A stretch of 64,000 nt of DNA, taken from positions 62,001 through 126,000 of the forward strand of contig NZ_FMAT01000002.1 in NCBI RefSeq assembly GCF_900094805.1. Reading direction: 5' to 3'. The notes under the pieces are model-generated. The model was given only the letters and a program-made list of their open reading frames with translations. It did no database searches and was not told the DNA's origin. The position numbers and the translations under genes were made by a program. Each line of letters begins with the position of its first letter. Within the stretch, counting starts at the first letter, position 1. The DNA is from Arthrobacter sp. NIO-1057. Its GTDB lineage: Bacteria; Actinomycetota; Actinomycetes; Actinomycetales; Micrococcaceae. Shown here piece after piece: positions 1 to 8,772 of this stretch.

Positions 1-368
1 GCATGCTGATCATAAACGTCGATGTTCGGGGTCTGATCACCGCGGCGATATTCTTCCCCGCCCTTTGCGATGAGGTCGATACGCTGGTCAAAGACTCGAT
101 TGACGATACCGGGCCAATCCACTGAATTCACTTGAGCGTCAATTCCCAATCGTGAAGACTCTCGAGTTTCCAACGCCAAATCTGCAGCGTAAACATACAT
201 TTTGGTGGGGATGCAACCCACGTTCAGGCAGGTACCGCCGAAGGCACCCTTTTCGATGATGGCAATTGATTTGTCATCAAATTCGGGGCCAGGGATAGAG
301 TTACCCGAACCTGTGCCGAGAATAATCAGATCATAGTGCTGATCTACCGAAACGGAATTGGAAGTCAT
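1..368 (-). CDS. mtr: Mycothione reductase, N-terminal part (runs off the window)
   Basis: FAD-dependent pyridine nucleotide disulfide oxidoreductase that reduces mycothiol disulfide with NADPH in the cytoplasm. The visible 122 residues hold the FAD-binding GTGSGN loop (residues 18-23) and the redox-active disulfide motif [13 protein letters not shown] with Cys47 and Cys52. The GTGSGNSI variant and the [15 protein letters not shown] context fit mycothione reductase rather than dihydrolipoamide dehydrogenase or glutathione reductase. The ATG at 368 is the first start in frame. The C-terminal NAD and dimerisation domains lie outside the window. Its presence argues for a mycothiol-producing actinobacterium. 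Confidence 0.88.
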   Translation of the reverse strand, partial: MTSNSVSVDQHYDLIILGTGSGNSIPGPEFDDKSIAIIEKGAFGGTCLNVGCIPTKMYVYAADLALETRESSRLGIDAQVNSVDWPGIVNRVFDQRIDLIAKGGEEYRRGDQTPNIDVYDQH

Positions 369-464
369 CTTTGGTGTGTCCCTTTCACGGTGACTATTGA
401 CCCTTATCGGAGGCTATCACTGAGGAAAAAATTCAACGTATCTTAAGTTGTTCTTGACGCAGTC

Positions 465-506
465 CAACGGTTAGTAACTGATGATTCGACCAGTTACTAA
501 CCGTTG
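465..506. terminator. Inverted repeat, likely terminator of the betaine ABC operon
   Basis: A perfect 16-bp stem (465-480 with 491-506) encloses a 10-nt loop in the gap between the end of the ABC operon (541) and the start of the mycothione reductase gene (368). There is no strong T-run, so termination efficiency is uncertain. Confidence 0.6.
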
Positions 507-540
507 AACAAACTATTGCGTCGAGGTGGGTGTAAGAGGC

Positions 541-1443
541 CTACAGACCTTGATCTGACAGCCACGTCTTGGCAATGTCGGCTGCCGATTTCTTATCAAC
601 CGTGCTCTGCACATTTAGATCCACGAGTGCCTCAGCCGACAATTTCTCACTCACTGGATTCAAGATCCCGCCCAATTTCTCAGACTGATCGGCGGACACT
701 ACCGGCACCACATTGGATGCAAGGAACAGCGACTTCGGATCCTGAAGAACAACAAGATCTTCGGTCTTAATGCGTGGGTCCGCGGTGAAAACGTTAGCCA
801 CGTTGACCGTTCCAGCAACAAGATCTTCCACCGTGGTATCCCCCGTTGCCGAGAACTCGGTCTTCACGCCATAGGTGCTCTCCAGGCCTTTCGGGCCGTA
901 GGGGCGTTCGGCAAGTTCTGGCGGGCCGCCAAGGGTCAGCTGATCTTTGAACTTGGACAGGTCCGCGATGCTCTTCAGGTCGTTGTCCTCGGCGAACTTG
1001 CGAGTCACCGTGTAAGAGTCTTGATCCGATGCTTCCGCTTCGTTCAAGACAGCCAAAGAATCAGGAAGTTCTTTTTCCAGTTCTTGATAGACGTCGGTCG
1101 CTGAGCGGGCTTCGGTGTCTTCCTTGAAGAACTGCAACAAGTTACCGGTGTATTCCGGGAAAACGTTGATACTGCCGTTTTCCAGCTGGGGCATGTATGC
1201 GTCGCGCTGCCCGATGTTAAATTGGCGCTCAACTTCCAGTCCCGAGTTTTCTAGGGCCTGCGCATAAATCTCGGCAACGATCTCGTTGGAATAGTAGGCC
1301 TGAGAGCCAACCACGATTTTCTCTGATCCCGATTTTTCGGAATTGCTCTGCGTCGCTAAGGGATCAGAGCTTGAGCAACCAGCCAAAGCCAGGGTTCCTG
1401 CCGTCACCACTGCCGCTACTCGAAGTGCCTGTTTGATTCTCAT
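541..1443 (-). CDS. Glycine betaine/choline-type ABC transporter, substrate-binding lipoprotein
   Basis: Extracellular lipoprotein that would capture a quaternary-ammonium compatible solute and deliver it to the permeases encoded just upstream. The 300-residue protein starts with a lipoprotein signal peptide ending in LALAGC (Cys23), followed by an OpuAC/OsmF-type fold with the family pattern KIVVGSQAYYSNEIVAEIYA near residues 43-62 and a VFPEYTGN segment. Its ATG overlaps the stop of the permease gene by four bases, so it is translationally coupled as last gene of a four-gene operon (ATPase, permease, permease, binding protein). The ligand cannot be fixed from sequence; betaine, choline, carnitine or proline betaine are the family substrates. 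Confidence 0.87.
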   Translation of the reverse strand: MRIKQALRVAAVVTAGTLALAGCSSSDPLATQSNSEKSGSEKIVVGSQAYYSNEIVAEIYAQALENSGLEVERQFNIGQRDAYMPQLENGSINVFPEYTGNLLQFFKEDTEARSATDVYQELEKELPDSLAVLNEAEASDQDSYTVTRKFAEDNDLKSIADLSKFKDQLTLGGPPELAERPYGPKGLESTYGVKTEFSATGDTTVEDLVAGTVNVANVFTADPRIKTEDLVVLQDPKSLFLASNVVPVVSADQSEKLGGILNPVSEKLSAEALVDLNVQSTVDKKSAADIAKTWLSDQGL

Positions 1444-2171
1444 GTCAGTTCCTCATCTTGTACTGGTAAGTGATCTGCATCGTGATTTTTAGTTGTAGTT
1501 CTTCTGTGGACTAGCCCGCGAGGGACCGAAGCTTTCTGCACGATAGCTAGCACCAAATCCAATAGCAGGGCTAGAACCGCAACCATCAACGAGCCGCCGA
1601 GCACCATGTCAAAGCGTCGAAGGTTCAATCCGGTGATAATCGGTAGTCCCAGTCCCCCAAGATTTACATAGGCGGCGATGGTCACCGTGGCAACAACCTG
1701 TAAGGTGGCCGCCCGGAGTCCTCCCACTAATAATGAAAGCCCTAAGGGGATCTCAACTTTCAACAAGACTTGCCATTCAGTCATTCCCATGGCTCGTGCT
1801 GCATCAATCGTTTTGCGATCAATCGCTTCAAACCCGGTATAGGCCCCGGCAAGCAGTGATGGGATGGCCAGCACCACAAAGGAAACAAGCGCGGCTGCAG
1901 GCTTATGGGTAACCCCAAATAGCAGCACCAGAAGAATCAGTAGGCCGAAGGATGGCACCGCACGAGCGATTCCCGCAGCAGCCACCGCTATTTCGCGCCC
2001 CTTCCCTGTGTGCCCGATGGCCCAGCCGGCCGGAATAGCAATGACTCCGGCAATCAGCACGGACAGCACTGTGAAGAGCAAATGCTCTCCCAGTAATGTT
2101 TGAAGCCCGTCTTTGCCTTCCCATTGCTCCGGAGCAAAAAGCCATGCGATTGCGTCACTGATCAAGTTCAC
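1440..2171 (-). CDS. Betaine-type ABC transporter permease 2
   Basis: Membrane permease of the OpuCB/OpuCD (ProW-like) family, 243 residues with about five to six transmembrane helices. The EAA-loop signature for contact with the ATPase is seen around RAMGMTEWQVLLKVEIPLG. It overlaps the preceding permease gene and the following binding-protein gene by 4 bp each (ATGA junctions), so the pair of permeases should form a heterodimeric channel. The charged C-terminal tail has no evident function. Confidence 0.87.
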   Translation of the reverse strand: MNLISDAIAWLFAPEQWEGKDGLQTLLGEHLLFTVLSVLIAGVIAIPAGWAIGHTGKGREIAVAAAGIARAVPSFGLLILLVLLFGVTHKPAAALVSFVVLAIPSLLAGAYTGFEAIDRKTIDAARAMGMTEWQVLLKVEIPLGLSLLVGGLRAATLQVVATVTIAAYVNLGGLGLPIITGLNLRRFDMVLGGSLMVAVLALLLDLVLAIVQKASVPRGLVHRRTTTKNHDADHLPVQDEELT

Positions 2172-2854
2172 GGTGCCACCGCCTGGACGCTCTGAGTCAG
2201 GTCGGCTGACTTCTGCTTCCGGTCTTTACGGCTCCATGGCATGAGCCAACGCCCGAGTAAGACCAACAGAACATCGATCAGCAAAGCGATGATTGCTACG
2301 GCCACCAAACCCGAAAATACTTCGACGATGATGCGTCGCTGGAGCCCGTTGGTGAAGAGATAGCCCAGATTGGTGACACCAACCAGGATCCCCACTGTGG
2401 CCAGCGCGATGGTACTCACAGCAGTGACTCGAAGCCCAGCCAGGATCACCGGCCCAGCCAAGGGAAGGTCTACAGCGAAAAAACGACGCGTGTTTCCATA
2501 GCCCATCGCTGTGGCGGCAGAACGGGCTGCCGGATCCACAGAATTAAGTCCATCAACCACGCCTCGAACCATGATGGCCACCGCATAGATGCTCAGAGCA
2601 ACAATCAAGTTGGCTTCGCTAATCGCACTCATTCCGGTAATCACCGGAAGAATCATCAACAAAGCCAATGACGGAATGGTGTACAACAGCCCCGTAAGGG
2701 TGACTATTGGGCCGCCCACTAGCTTGTAGCGCCAGGCGACCCAGCCCAAGGGAATGGAGAGCACAAAGCCGATAAGGATTGCTATCAGCGACTGCCTCAG
2801 GTGTTCGACCGATAGGGAAGCAATCAGCGCCAGATTATCTGAAATCCAGGTCAT
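2168..2854 (-). CDS. Betaine-type ABC transporter permease 1
   Basis: Second OpuCB/OpuCD-family permease, 228 residues, with five or more hydrophobic helices and an EAA-type loop (ATAMGYGNTRRFFAVDLPLAG). It is paralogous to the following permease and is coupled by 4-bp overlaps to both the ATPase gene before it and the permease gene after it. The four-gene order and overlaps match osmoprotectant importers of actinobacteria and firmicutes. Confidence 0.87.
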   Translation of the reverse strand: MTWISDNLALIASLSVEHLRQSLIAILIGFVLSIPLGWVAWRYKLVGGPIVTLTGLLYTIPSLALLMILPVITGMSAISEANLIVALSIYAVAIMVRGVVDGLNSVDPAARSAATAMGYGNTRRFFAVDLPLAGPVILAGLRVTAVSTIALATVGILVGVTNLGYLFTNGLQRRIIVEVFSGLVAVAIIALLIDVLLVLLGRWLMPWSRKDRKQKSADLTQSVQAVAP

Positions 2855-3678
2855 GGATTCAGCCTGTCTTCAACGAGCCGGCCCTGGGTTCGGCCCTGGG
2901 CGTCAACCAAGACTGGACCGTGAGCCGTCTGCTTGACGCTAAGGGCGCGGGAGCCTCGCTGGGCGCCAATAAAGGATGCAACAAAGTCATTGGCGGGATT
3001 CTCGATGATCTCGCTGGGACTGCCTACCTGAAGCTTTTGAGCACCGGCGGCTAGGATTACGACCTGGTCCCCCAACAAGAACGCTTCATCGATGTCGTGG
3101 GTGACAAAAACGATAGTCTTGTCCAGTTCCTTTTGAAGTCTCAGCAGCTCATTTTGCAGCTCTGCTCGCACGATTGGATCCACCGCGCCAAATGGCTCAT
3201 CCATGAGCAGGATATTCGGATCAGATGCCAAGCCGCGGGCCACACCTACACGTTGTTGCTGCCCACCAGATAATTGATGCGGATATCGATCTGCCATAGT
3301 GGCTGATAGTCCGACAGTATCCATCAGTTCCAGCGCCCGCCGGCGTGAAGTCTTTCTGGACTCCCCCATCAGTCGTGGCACCGTAGCGATGTTATCGGCC
3401 ACGCTAAAGTGTGGAAGAAGTCCCGAATTCTGCATGACGTAGCCAATACTGCGACGCAATTCGACAGCGTTCTTGGTCGAGATATCTTCGCCGTCAATGC
3501 GTACGGTACCTGCGCTGGGGTCAACCATGCGGTTGATCATTCGAAGCAGGGTCGTTTTGCCACACCCAGATGATCCGACAAAAACGGTAGAGCTGTGCGC
3601 AGGAATTTGCAGGCTGAAGTCGCTGACCGCTTTGGTGCCATCAGGATAGTGCTTGGAAATATTTTCGAATTCGATCAC
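2851..3678 (-). CDS. Betaine-type ABC transporter ATPase
   Basis: Cytoplasmic ATP-binding subunit of an OpuCA/ProV-like importer. Walker A is GSSGCGKTT (residues 35-43), followed by a Q-loop, the LSGGQQQR signature, Walker B ILLMDEP and the switch histidine in FVTHD. I chose the GTG at 3678 because GAGGAG lies 7 nt before it and the protein then begins at the conserved IEFENISKHYPDG; the ATG at 3720 adds 14 residues without a ribosome site. At 275 residues it lacks the full C-terminal tandem CBS domains of OpuCA, so ionic-strength sensing through CBS is not apparent. First gene of the operon. Confidence 0.9.
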   Translation of the reverse strand: MIEFENISKHYPDGTKAVSDFSLQIPAHSSTVFVGSSGCGKTTLLRMINRMVDPSAGTVRIDGEDISTKNAVELRRSIGYVMQNSGLLPHFSVADNIATVPRLMGESRKTSRRRALELMDTVGLSATMADRYPHQLSGGQQQRVGVARGLASDPNILLMDEPFGAVDPIVRAELQNELLRLQKELDKTIVFVTHDIDEAFLLGDQVVILAAGAQKLQVGSPSEIIENPANDFVASFIGAQRGSRALSVKQTAHGPVLVDAQGRTQGRLVEDRLNP

Positions 3679-3843
3679 TGCTCGACTCCTCAAGATTGCT
3701 CTGAGGTTATTCTGCCCCATAAATGCGCTTCACGATACAAATCGGAAGGTCAACACGCCAATCGCCACGCTATGCAGCGGAAGAATAACTCGCTGGTCAA
3801 CGCTAGGATCAAGTTATTGTCATCAATTTTTAGAAGGACCAGC

Positions 3844-4182
3844 ATGAAGCTTCGCACCCTACTGGTGGCCCCGGCCTTATTACTCACGGCAGCATTGGCG
3901 GTGGCGACGCCGGCTTCGGCCAGCGTTAGTTTTCCGGCGCCCTCGGACGAGGTAAATTCAATCATCGTCCAAGAGGTCACCACGGGTAAGATCCTGAGCG
4001 AATCGGTTCCATCGCAGTGGGATTCCATTGTTGAAATGGAAGCAGGAACAGGACGGATCCAACAGATCACTGAATGCGACCCATGGCAGGATGCCAGCAC
4101 ACCTGAGGCCTGCGTCGGCCAGAAGGTGGGTCCGGCTCTCATCGCACCTGCTAAGCTCGCGACGCTATTGGGATTGCAATAG
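3844..4182 (+). CDS. Small secreted protein of unknown function
   Basis: A 112-residue protein with a Sec signal peptide (MKLRTLLVAPALLLTAALAV, cleavage probably after ATPASA). The ATG at 3844 is preceded by AGAAGGA at a good distance. The mature part of about 85 residues has two cysteines in a T-E-C-D-P-W and E-A-C-V-G context, probably one disulfide. I considered a subtilisin-inhibitor-type protein because of size and secretion, but the SSI reactive-site and second-disulfide pattern is absent. It stands alone, divergent from the ABC operon, with a strong terminator behind it. Function unknown. Confidence 0.75.
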   Translation: MKLRTLLVAPALLLTAALAVATPASASVSFPAPSDEVNSIIVQEVTTGKILSESVPSQWDSIVEMEAGTGRIQQITECDPWQDASTPEACVGQKVGPALIAPAKLATLLGLQ

Positions 4183-4214
4183 GTTTTAGCCCGCCGGATC
4201 AGGAGTTCAGGCAA

Positions 4215-4255
4215 AAGTATTGCCCCAAACCAGAAATTGGTTTGGGGCAATACTT
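4215..4255. terminator. Bidirectional terminator
   Basis: An 18-bp perfect stem with a 5-nt loop lies between the convergent ends of the secreted-protein gene (4182) and the RNase J gene (4265). It is symmetrical and can serve both directions. Confidence 0.85.
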
Positions 4256-4264
4256 GTATGGGGC

Positions 4265-5971
4265 CTAAGCTTCGAGCACGACCGGAACGATCATTGGGCG
4301 GCGACGCAGCTTGCGCGATACCCATGAACCGATCACACGACGAGTGATCTGCTGTAACTGGTGCGTTGTGTGGTTCGGGTTATTCGAAACCGCCTCCACA
4401 ATGGCAGCAGCGATCTTCGGCTTGATTTCGTTGAAGACCGAGTCTTCTTCAGCCACACCACGTGCGTGGATGTCTGGGCCGGAAATGATGGTGCCATTTT
4501 GTCGGTTGATCACGGTGATCACCGAAATGAAACCTTCTTCACCCAGGGTGACACGGTCCTTGAGGTCATCATCGGTAATGGTGCCAACCTTGGAACCATC
4601 AACGTAGACGTAACCACATTCAACCTGGCCAACCAGCTGAGCGACGCCGTCCTTCATATCAATGACGGAACCGTCTTCGGCCAGCAAGACATTTTCTTCC
4701 GGGACGCCGGACTGCGCAGCCAAACGGCCGTTGGCGATCAGGTGGCGGGTTTCGCCATGGACCGGAAGTACGTTCTTTGGACGCAAGATGTTGTAGCAGT
4801 ACAGCAACTCACCGGCCGAGGCGTGACCGGAAACGTGCACCTTGGCCATGCCCTTGTGAATGACCTCAGCGCCCAAGCGCATCAGTCCGTTGATCACGCG
4901 GAAGACCGAGTTCTCGTTACCTGGAATCAGGCTGGAGGCCAGGATGACGGTGTCACCCGGGTTGATCTGGACCTTGTGCTCACCATTGGCCATGCGGGAT
5001 AGCGCTGCCATCGGCTCGCCCTGCGAACCGGTGGACATGAGCACAACCTTGTGATCTGGCAGGGTGTCGATCTGCTTCAGGTCCACGAGGACACCCTGTG
5101 GGATATCGAGGTAGCCCAAGCGCTCCGCGATGCCCATGTTGCGCACCATCGAGCGGCCGATGAAGGCCACCTTGCGGCCGTGCATGGCTGCAGCATCGAG
5201 CACCTGCTGCACGCGGTGCACGTGCGAGGAGAACGAAGCAACGATGATGCGGCGACGGGCGCGCGCAAACTTGGCCTCAAGGACCGGGCCGATTTCGCGT
5301 TCTGCCACGGTGAATCCGGGGACTTCAGCGTTGGTGGAGTCTGGCAGGAACAGGTCCACGCCTTCTTCACCCAGTCGTGCGAAGTGACGCAGGTCGGTGA
5401 TGCGACCATCAAGTGGCAGCTGATCCATCTTGAAGTCACCGGTGTGCAATACGGTACCGGCTTCGGTGCGCAGGAACACGGCCAAAGCATCCGGGATCGA
5501 GTGGTTCACGGCTACGAATTCACATTCGAAGTTGCCGATCTGTGCGATCTCGCCTTCCACCACAATGTTGGTGTTGGCCTTGATCCGGTGTTCTGCCAGT
5601 TTTGCTTCAACGAAGGCCAGGGTCAGCTTTGACCCGTACAGTGGGATGTCTTCGCGCAGGCGCAACAGGTAAGGGACAGCACCAATGTGGTCCTCGTGGC
5701 CGTGGGTGAGCACAACGCCCACCACATCGTCCAAGCGGTCCTTGATGTACGAGAAGTCCGGCAGGATCAGATCCACGCCAGGCTGGTGTTCTTCGGGGAA
5801 GAGCACACCGCAGTCAACGATCAACAGTTTCCCGTTGAGTTCGAAGACGGTCATGTTGCGTCCGACCTCACCCAAGCCTCCGAGGGGAACAATGCGCATT
5901 GTTCCCTTCTTCAGCCGGGCCGGAGTCTGCATGCGTGCAGAATCGGCTTTGCCTACTGAACTCTCAGTCAT
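4265..5971 (-). CDS. rnj: Ribonuclease J
   Basis: Metallo-beta-lactamase/beta-CASP ribonuclease with 5' exonuclease and endonuclease activity in mRNA decay and rRNA maturation. The zinc motif HGHEDH is at residues 90-95, preceded by GGLGEVGRNM and followed by the beta-CASP region (SFSSHVHRVQQ, GRSM, STGSQGEP) and the C-terminal VSGHASAGE and PVHGE motifs. The length of 568 is normal for actinobacterial RNase J. The ATG at 5971 is preceded by AAAGGGA. It follows dapA by 19 bp on the same strand, the usual actinobacterial dapA-rnj arrangement, and ends at a strong terminator. Confidence 0.96.
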   Translation of the reverse strand: MTESSVGKADSARMQTPARLKKGTMRIVPLGGLGEVGRNMTVFELNGKLLIVDCGVLFPEEHQPGVDLILPDFSYIKDRLDDVVGVVLTHGHEDHIGAVPYLLRLREDIPLYGSKLTLAFVEAKLAEHRIKANTNIVVEGEIAQIGNFECEFVAVNHSIPDALAVFLRTEAGTVLHTGDFKMDQLPLDGRITDLRHFARLGEEGVDLFLPDSTNAEVPGFTVAEREIGPVLEAKFARARRRIIVASFSSHVHRVQQVLDAAAMHGRKVAFIGRSMVRNMGIAERLGYLDIPQGVLVDLKQIDTLPDHKVVLMSTGSQGEPMAALSRMANGEHKVQINPGDTVILASSLIPGNENSVFRVINGLMRLGAEVIHKGMAKVHVSGHASAGELLYCYNILRPKNVLPVHGETRHLIANGRLAAQSGVPEENVLLAEDGSVIDMKDGVAQLVGQVECGYVYVDGSKVGTITDDDLKDRVTLGEEGFISVITVINRQNGTIISGPDIHARGVAEEDSVFNEIKPKIAAAIVEAVSNNPNHTTHQLQQITRRVIGSWVSRKLRRRPMIVPVVLEA

Positions 5972-5990
5972 ATGTAGTTAGTCCCTTTCG

Positions 5991-6902
5991 TTACAGATCC
6001 CATCCACCTTCACGTAGGTCCGCGCGGATGGCATCGAGCTCTGCGTCCGACGGTGCCACAAGCGGCAGTCGGACGACGGTGTTCGGCAGGACACCCTGCC
6101 AGTGAAGTCCATATTTTGCGGCTACAGCGCCCTGAATGTGGCCCATGATGCCGCGCTGGATCGCGTTCAGCTCAAAGTGTGTGGTGCGTGCGGTGGCCAA
6201 ATCACCTGCATGCATTGCATTAACAAGCGTACGGTACTTCCCGGCTGCAACGTGAGCAGTGACCGAAACCACGCCGACAGCACCAGCTGCCATGAGCGGC
6301 AAAGTCAGTCCGTCGTCACCCGAGTAGACGTGCAGGTCGGTATTGGCTAGCACGGTGGTGGTGGACTGGTAATCGGCTTTAGCGTCCTTGAGTGCGATGA
6401 CCTGTGGAATCTGGGCAAGTTCAATAATTGTTTCTGGTGCCAGCGAGATTCCGGTACGGCCTGGGATGTCGTAGAGCATGATGGGCAGCTCAACGGCTTC
6501 GGCAATGGCTTTCACGTGCGCGATGACGCCAGCCTGGCTTGGCTTGTTGTAGTACGGGGTGGTCAACAGCACACCGTCAACGCCCGCTTCCTTGGCTGCG
6601 AGCGAAAGCTTGATCGAGTGACGGGTGTCGTTGGTCGTCGAACCGGCCAGTACCGCTGCGCGGTCACCGACGGCTTCAACTACGGTGCGGAACATCTGAA
6701 TGTTTTCGTCATCGCTCAGAGTCGAGGTCTCGCCGGTGGTACCGGTAACAACTAGACCGTCGCATCCGTCGTCGACGAGTTTCTGGGCCAGCTTAGCTGC
6801 GAGCGCATAGTCAACTTCCCCGGTTTCGGTAAAGGGGGTGACCATTGCAGTGAGCACGGTACCAAATGGGTATGCCTGATTATCAATTGCACTTGTAGCC
6901 AT
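5991..6902 (-). CDS. dapA: 4-hydroxy-tetrahydrodipicolinate synthase
   Basis: Condenses pyruvate with aspartate semialdehyde in the first committed step of lysine/diaminopimelate synthesis. The TIM-barrel protein of 303 residues has the GTTGE motif (54-58), the catalytic tyrosine in YDIPGRTG (Tyr144) and the Schiff-base lysine in ALKDAK (Lys172). The ATG at 6902 gives the family-typical N-terminus; there is no clear Shine-Dalgarno sequence before it and longer in-frame starts add an unlikely Cys/His-rich segment. It forms a unit with rnj. dapB lies 1.9 kb upstream on the same strand, separated by an oppositely oriented membrane-protein gene. Confidence 0.95.
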   Translation of the reverse strand: MATSAIDNQAYPFGTVLTAMVTPFTETGEVDYALAAKLAQKLVDDGCDGLVVTGTTGETSTLSDDENIQMFRTVVEAVGDRAAVLAGSTTNDTRHSIKLSLAAKEAGVDGVLLTTPYYNKPSQAGVIAHVKAIAEAVELPIMLYDIPGRTGISLAPETIIELAQIPQVIALKDAKADYQSTTTVLANTDLHVYSGDDGLTLPLMAAGAVGVVSVTAHVAAGKYRTLVNAMHAGDLATARTTHFELNAIQRGIMGHIQGAVAAKYGLHWQGVLPNTVVRLPLVAPSDAELDAIRADLREGGWDL

Positions 6903-6969
6903 GGCTTTAAATCTACACTCGCGCATGTTGCAATGGCATCCGCACCCGGAGTCGTGGTGCGATGATTCC

Positions 6970-8151
6970 ATGAACATTTTGGGTAAGCCACGTCGCATTA
7001 TCGCGGTCGATGTAGCGCGCCTCGTGGCCATCCTCGGGATGTTCGCAGCGCATGTTTTTTCACTGTATAAATACACCGGCCCAGAGGCCTACTCCCCAAC
7101 GTTCACCGGGGCTGTAGCCTCGGGAAGAGCCTCGGTGTTGTTCATGGTACTTGCCGGATTGTCGCTATCTCTGCTGAGTAATTCACTGGCTCGAAAAGGC
7201 TTTTCTCACCCTAAGATTTACTCAGTCCTTGCCCGGAGAGCATTAATTATTGCCGTGCTCGGAATGGGAATTGGGACGTTAAATGAACGTGTTGCAGTCA
7301 TTCTTGTCCACTATGGGCTACTTTTTCTGTTGCTTCCTCTGGCCCTCAGGCCCTCAAGAGCAACCATTTGGGTAGTCTCGGTGCTTTGGCTACTCCTCGC
7401 ACCGGTGATTTGGCGTCCGCTGGCTGCCGACACATTAGGGCAGACGCTGGGGCACAATCCAAGCCTTATGGACCTACTAACCCCAGGACTTCTGATCCAA
7501 GACCTCACCGTCACCGGTTACTATCCACTTTTAGTATGGTTTGGATACGGTTTGCTGGGCGTGGCGTTGAGCAAATGTAATCTAACGAGCCGAAAGACTG
7601 CTTCGCTACTCACCATTGTTGGTGGGGCCATCGCCGCCGTGAGCTACATTGTTGGACGTGTTCTAAGCCTAGGAGCCGCCGAACAGATTTCGACAGCCGC
7701 CAACGTCCCTCTTTCGCAGTTTCCGACGCTCATTACCGCCGGCCGGTTACCCGGGAAATCTCTGGACCCCTACCTGGCCAACACCGCATATCTCTGGTTG
7801 CCGACAGGGCACAGCAACGGGCTACTGGCCACCGTGCACGGGGCCAGCTGCGCGGTAGCAATCATTGGCTTATTGCTCTTGACCGTCCCGCTACTTGGCC
7901 GGGTGGGTCAGGTTCTTGCGGCCGCTGGGCGTGCCCCGCTCACGTTGTACGTGGGCCACCTGATTCTGCTCCCTTTCCTACAACAGGTATTAGAACCAGT
8001 AACTATCTGGTGGATCTTGTGTGCTGCCACCGCTTGTTGCGGTCTATGGCTAAGCTTCACCAAGTCACCGGGCCCACTCGAATTTGGTGTCAGGGTACTG
8101 AGCGGAGCCGATTCCACACCAACATCCAACGATCTGGCCAAAGGCGAATAG
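6970..8151 (+). CDS. Multispanning membrane protein, DUF418/DUF1624-like acyltransferase family
   Basis: A 393-residue integral membrane protein with about ten hydrophobic helices. The N-terminus RRIIAVDVARLVAILGMFAAH resembles the R-x-x-x-x-D-x-x-R-x-x-A-x-x-G-M-x-x-x-H start of DUF418, DUF1624 and heparan-alpha-glucosaminide acetyltransferase-like proteins, where the buried Asp and His may act in acyl transfer. The ATG at 6970 is chosen because it directly precedes this motif; an ATG at 6901 would overlap the dapA start. Only 67 bp separate it from divergent dapA. Its substrate is unknown; a surface polysaccharide or peptidoglycan sugar is a guess. Confidence 0.7.
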   Translation: MNILGKPRRIIAVDVARLVAILGMFAAHVFSLYKYTGPEAYSPTFTGAVASGRASVLFMVLAGLSLSLLSNSLARKGFSHPKIYSVLARRALIIAVLGMGIGTLNERVAVILVHYGLLFLLLPLALRPSRATIWVVSVLWLLLAPVIWRPLAADTLGQTLGHNPSLMDLLTPGLLIQDLTVTGYYPLLVWFGYGLLGVALSKCNLTSRKTASLLTIVGGAIAAVSYIVGRVLSLGAAEQISTAANVPLSQFPTLITAGRLPGKSLDPYLANTAYLWLPTGHSNGLLATVHGASCAVAIIGLLLLTVPLLGRVGQVLAAAGRAPLTLYVGHLILLPFLQQVLEPVTIWWILCAATACCGLWLSFTKSPGPLEFGVRVLSGADSTPTSNDLAKGE

Positions 8152-8227
8152 CCACCTAAACGGTTGATGCGAGCAATCGAGGCTGGTTGCCCAGCATCTA
8201 TGGCAGCAATGGATCTTTAAACGGGGA

Positions 8228-8267
8228 AGGCCGTGTCTGCTCACCCATGGGTGAGCAGACACGGCCT
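8228..8267. terminator. Bidirectional terminator, 40-bp perfect palindrome
   Basis: A perfect 20-bp inverted repeat with no fixed loop between the convergent membrane-protein gene (ends 8151) and the small membrane-protein gene (ends 8320). Confidence 0.75.
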
Positions 8268-8319
8268 CACCGTTCAAACCTTGGACAGCGCCATTTCAGG
8301 CTGCTGGCTGAGGGAAAAA

Positions 8320-8772
8320 CTAGTTGTTAACTTTTTCTTCTTGGAGCCAGTACCCAATCGCGGTACGCATGGACTTACGCGCCCGTGTTTTATCTCCGCA
8401 AGCTTCATAAGCCAAGGCCAGTCGGTACCAAGACTTCCAAGACTCGGGGTTCTCCTCCACATCACGCTGATGCTTAGGAAAGTCTTCGTCAGCGGCTGAA
8501 CGCACAAAGCGTCCAGAGGGAGTGCGTGGCAGATCCATCGGGAGCTCACCCGACGCAGCTAGGGATTTGCCCATCTTTTCGGTACGTAGTCCAAAGAGAA
8601 CTTCACGAATCAAGATCCACGTGCAGAAGGCTGGAATTACCAAAATGGCTACGCCCATGATCTGAGCAATCAAGGTTCCGGTGCTCAGGAAACGCGCCGC
8701 TTGGGTGAAGGTCATGCCGATATACAGGGCGAAGAGCAGAAGGATTCCTCCTACCCAGAGTTTGGTCTTCAC
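8320..8772 (-). CDS. Small membrane protein with C-terminal TPR-like helices
   Basis: A 150-residue protein with two N-terminal transmembrane helices (about residues 5-24 and 36-57) and a cytoplasmic part ending in a tetratricopeptide-like helix pair (ENPESWKSWYRLALAYEACGDKTRARKSMRTA). The ATG overlaps the dapB stop by 4 bp, so it is translationally coupled to dapB. Proteins of this kind follow dapB in related actinobacteria; the function is not known and no link to lysine synthesis can be read from the sequence. Confidence 0.75.
   Translation of the reverse strand: MKTKLWVGGILLLFALYIGMTFTQAARFLSTGTLIAQIMGVAILVIPAFCTWILIREVLFGLRTEKMGKSLAASGELPMDLPRTPSGRFVRSAADEDFPKHQRDVEENPESWKSWYRLALAYEACGDKTRARKSMRTAIGYWLQEEKVNN

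Noticed and set aside
3595-3843. N-terminal extension of the small secreted protein
   Set aside because: It overlaps the ABC ATPase gene; the ATG at 3844 has a good ribosome site and starts the signal peptide.
3844-4182. Subtilisin inhibitor-like (SSI) family assignment
   Set aside because: Size and secretion fit, but the SSI cysteine and reactive-site pattern is missing.
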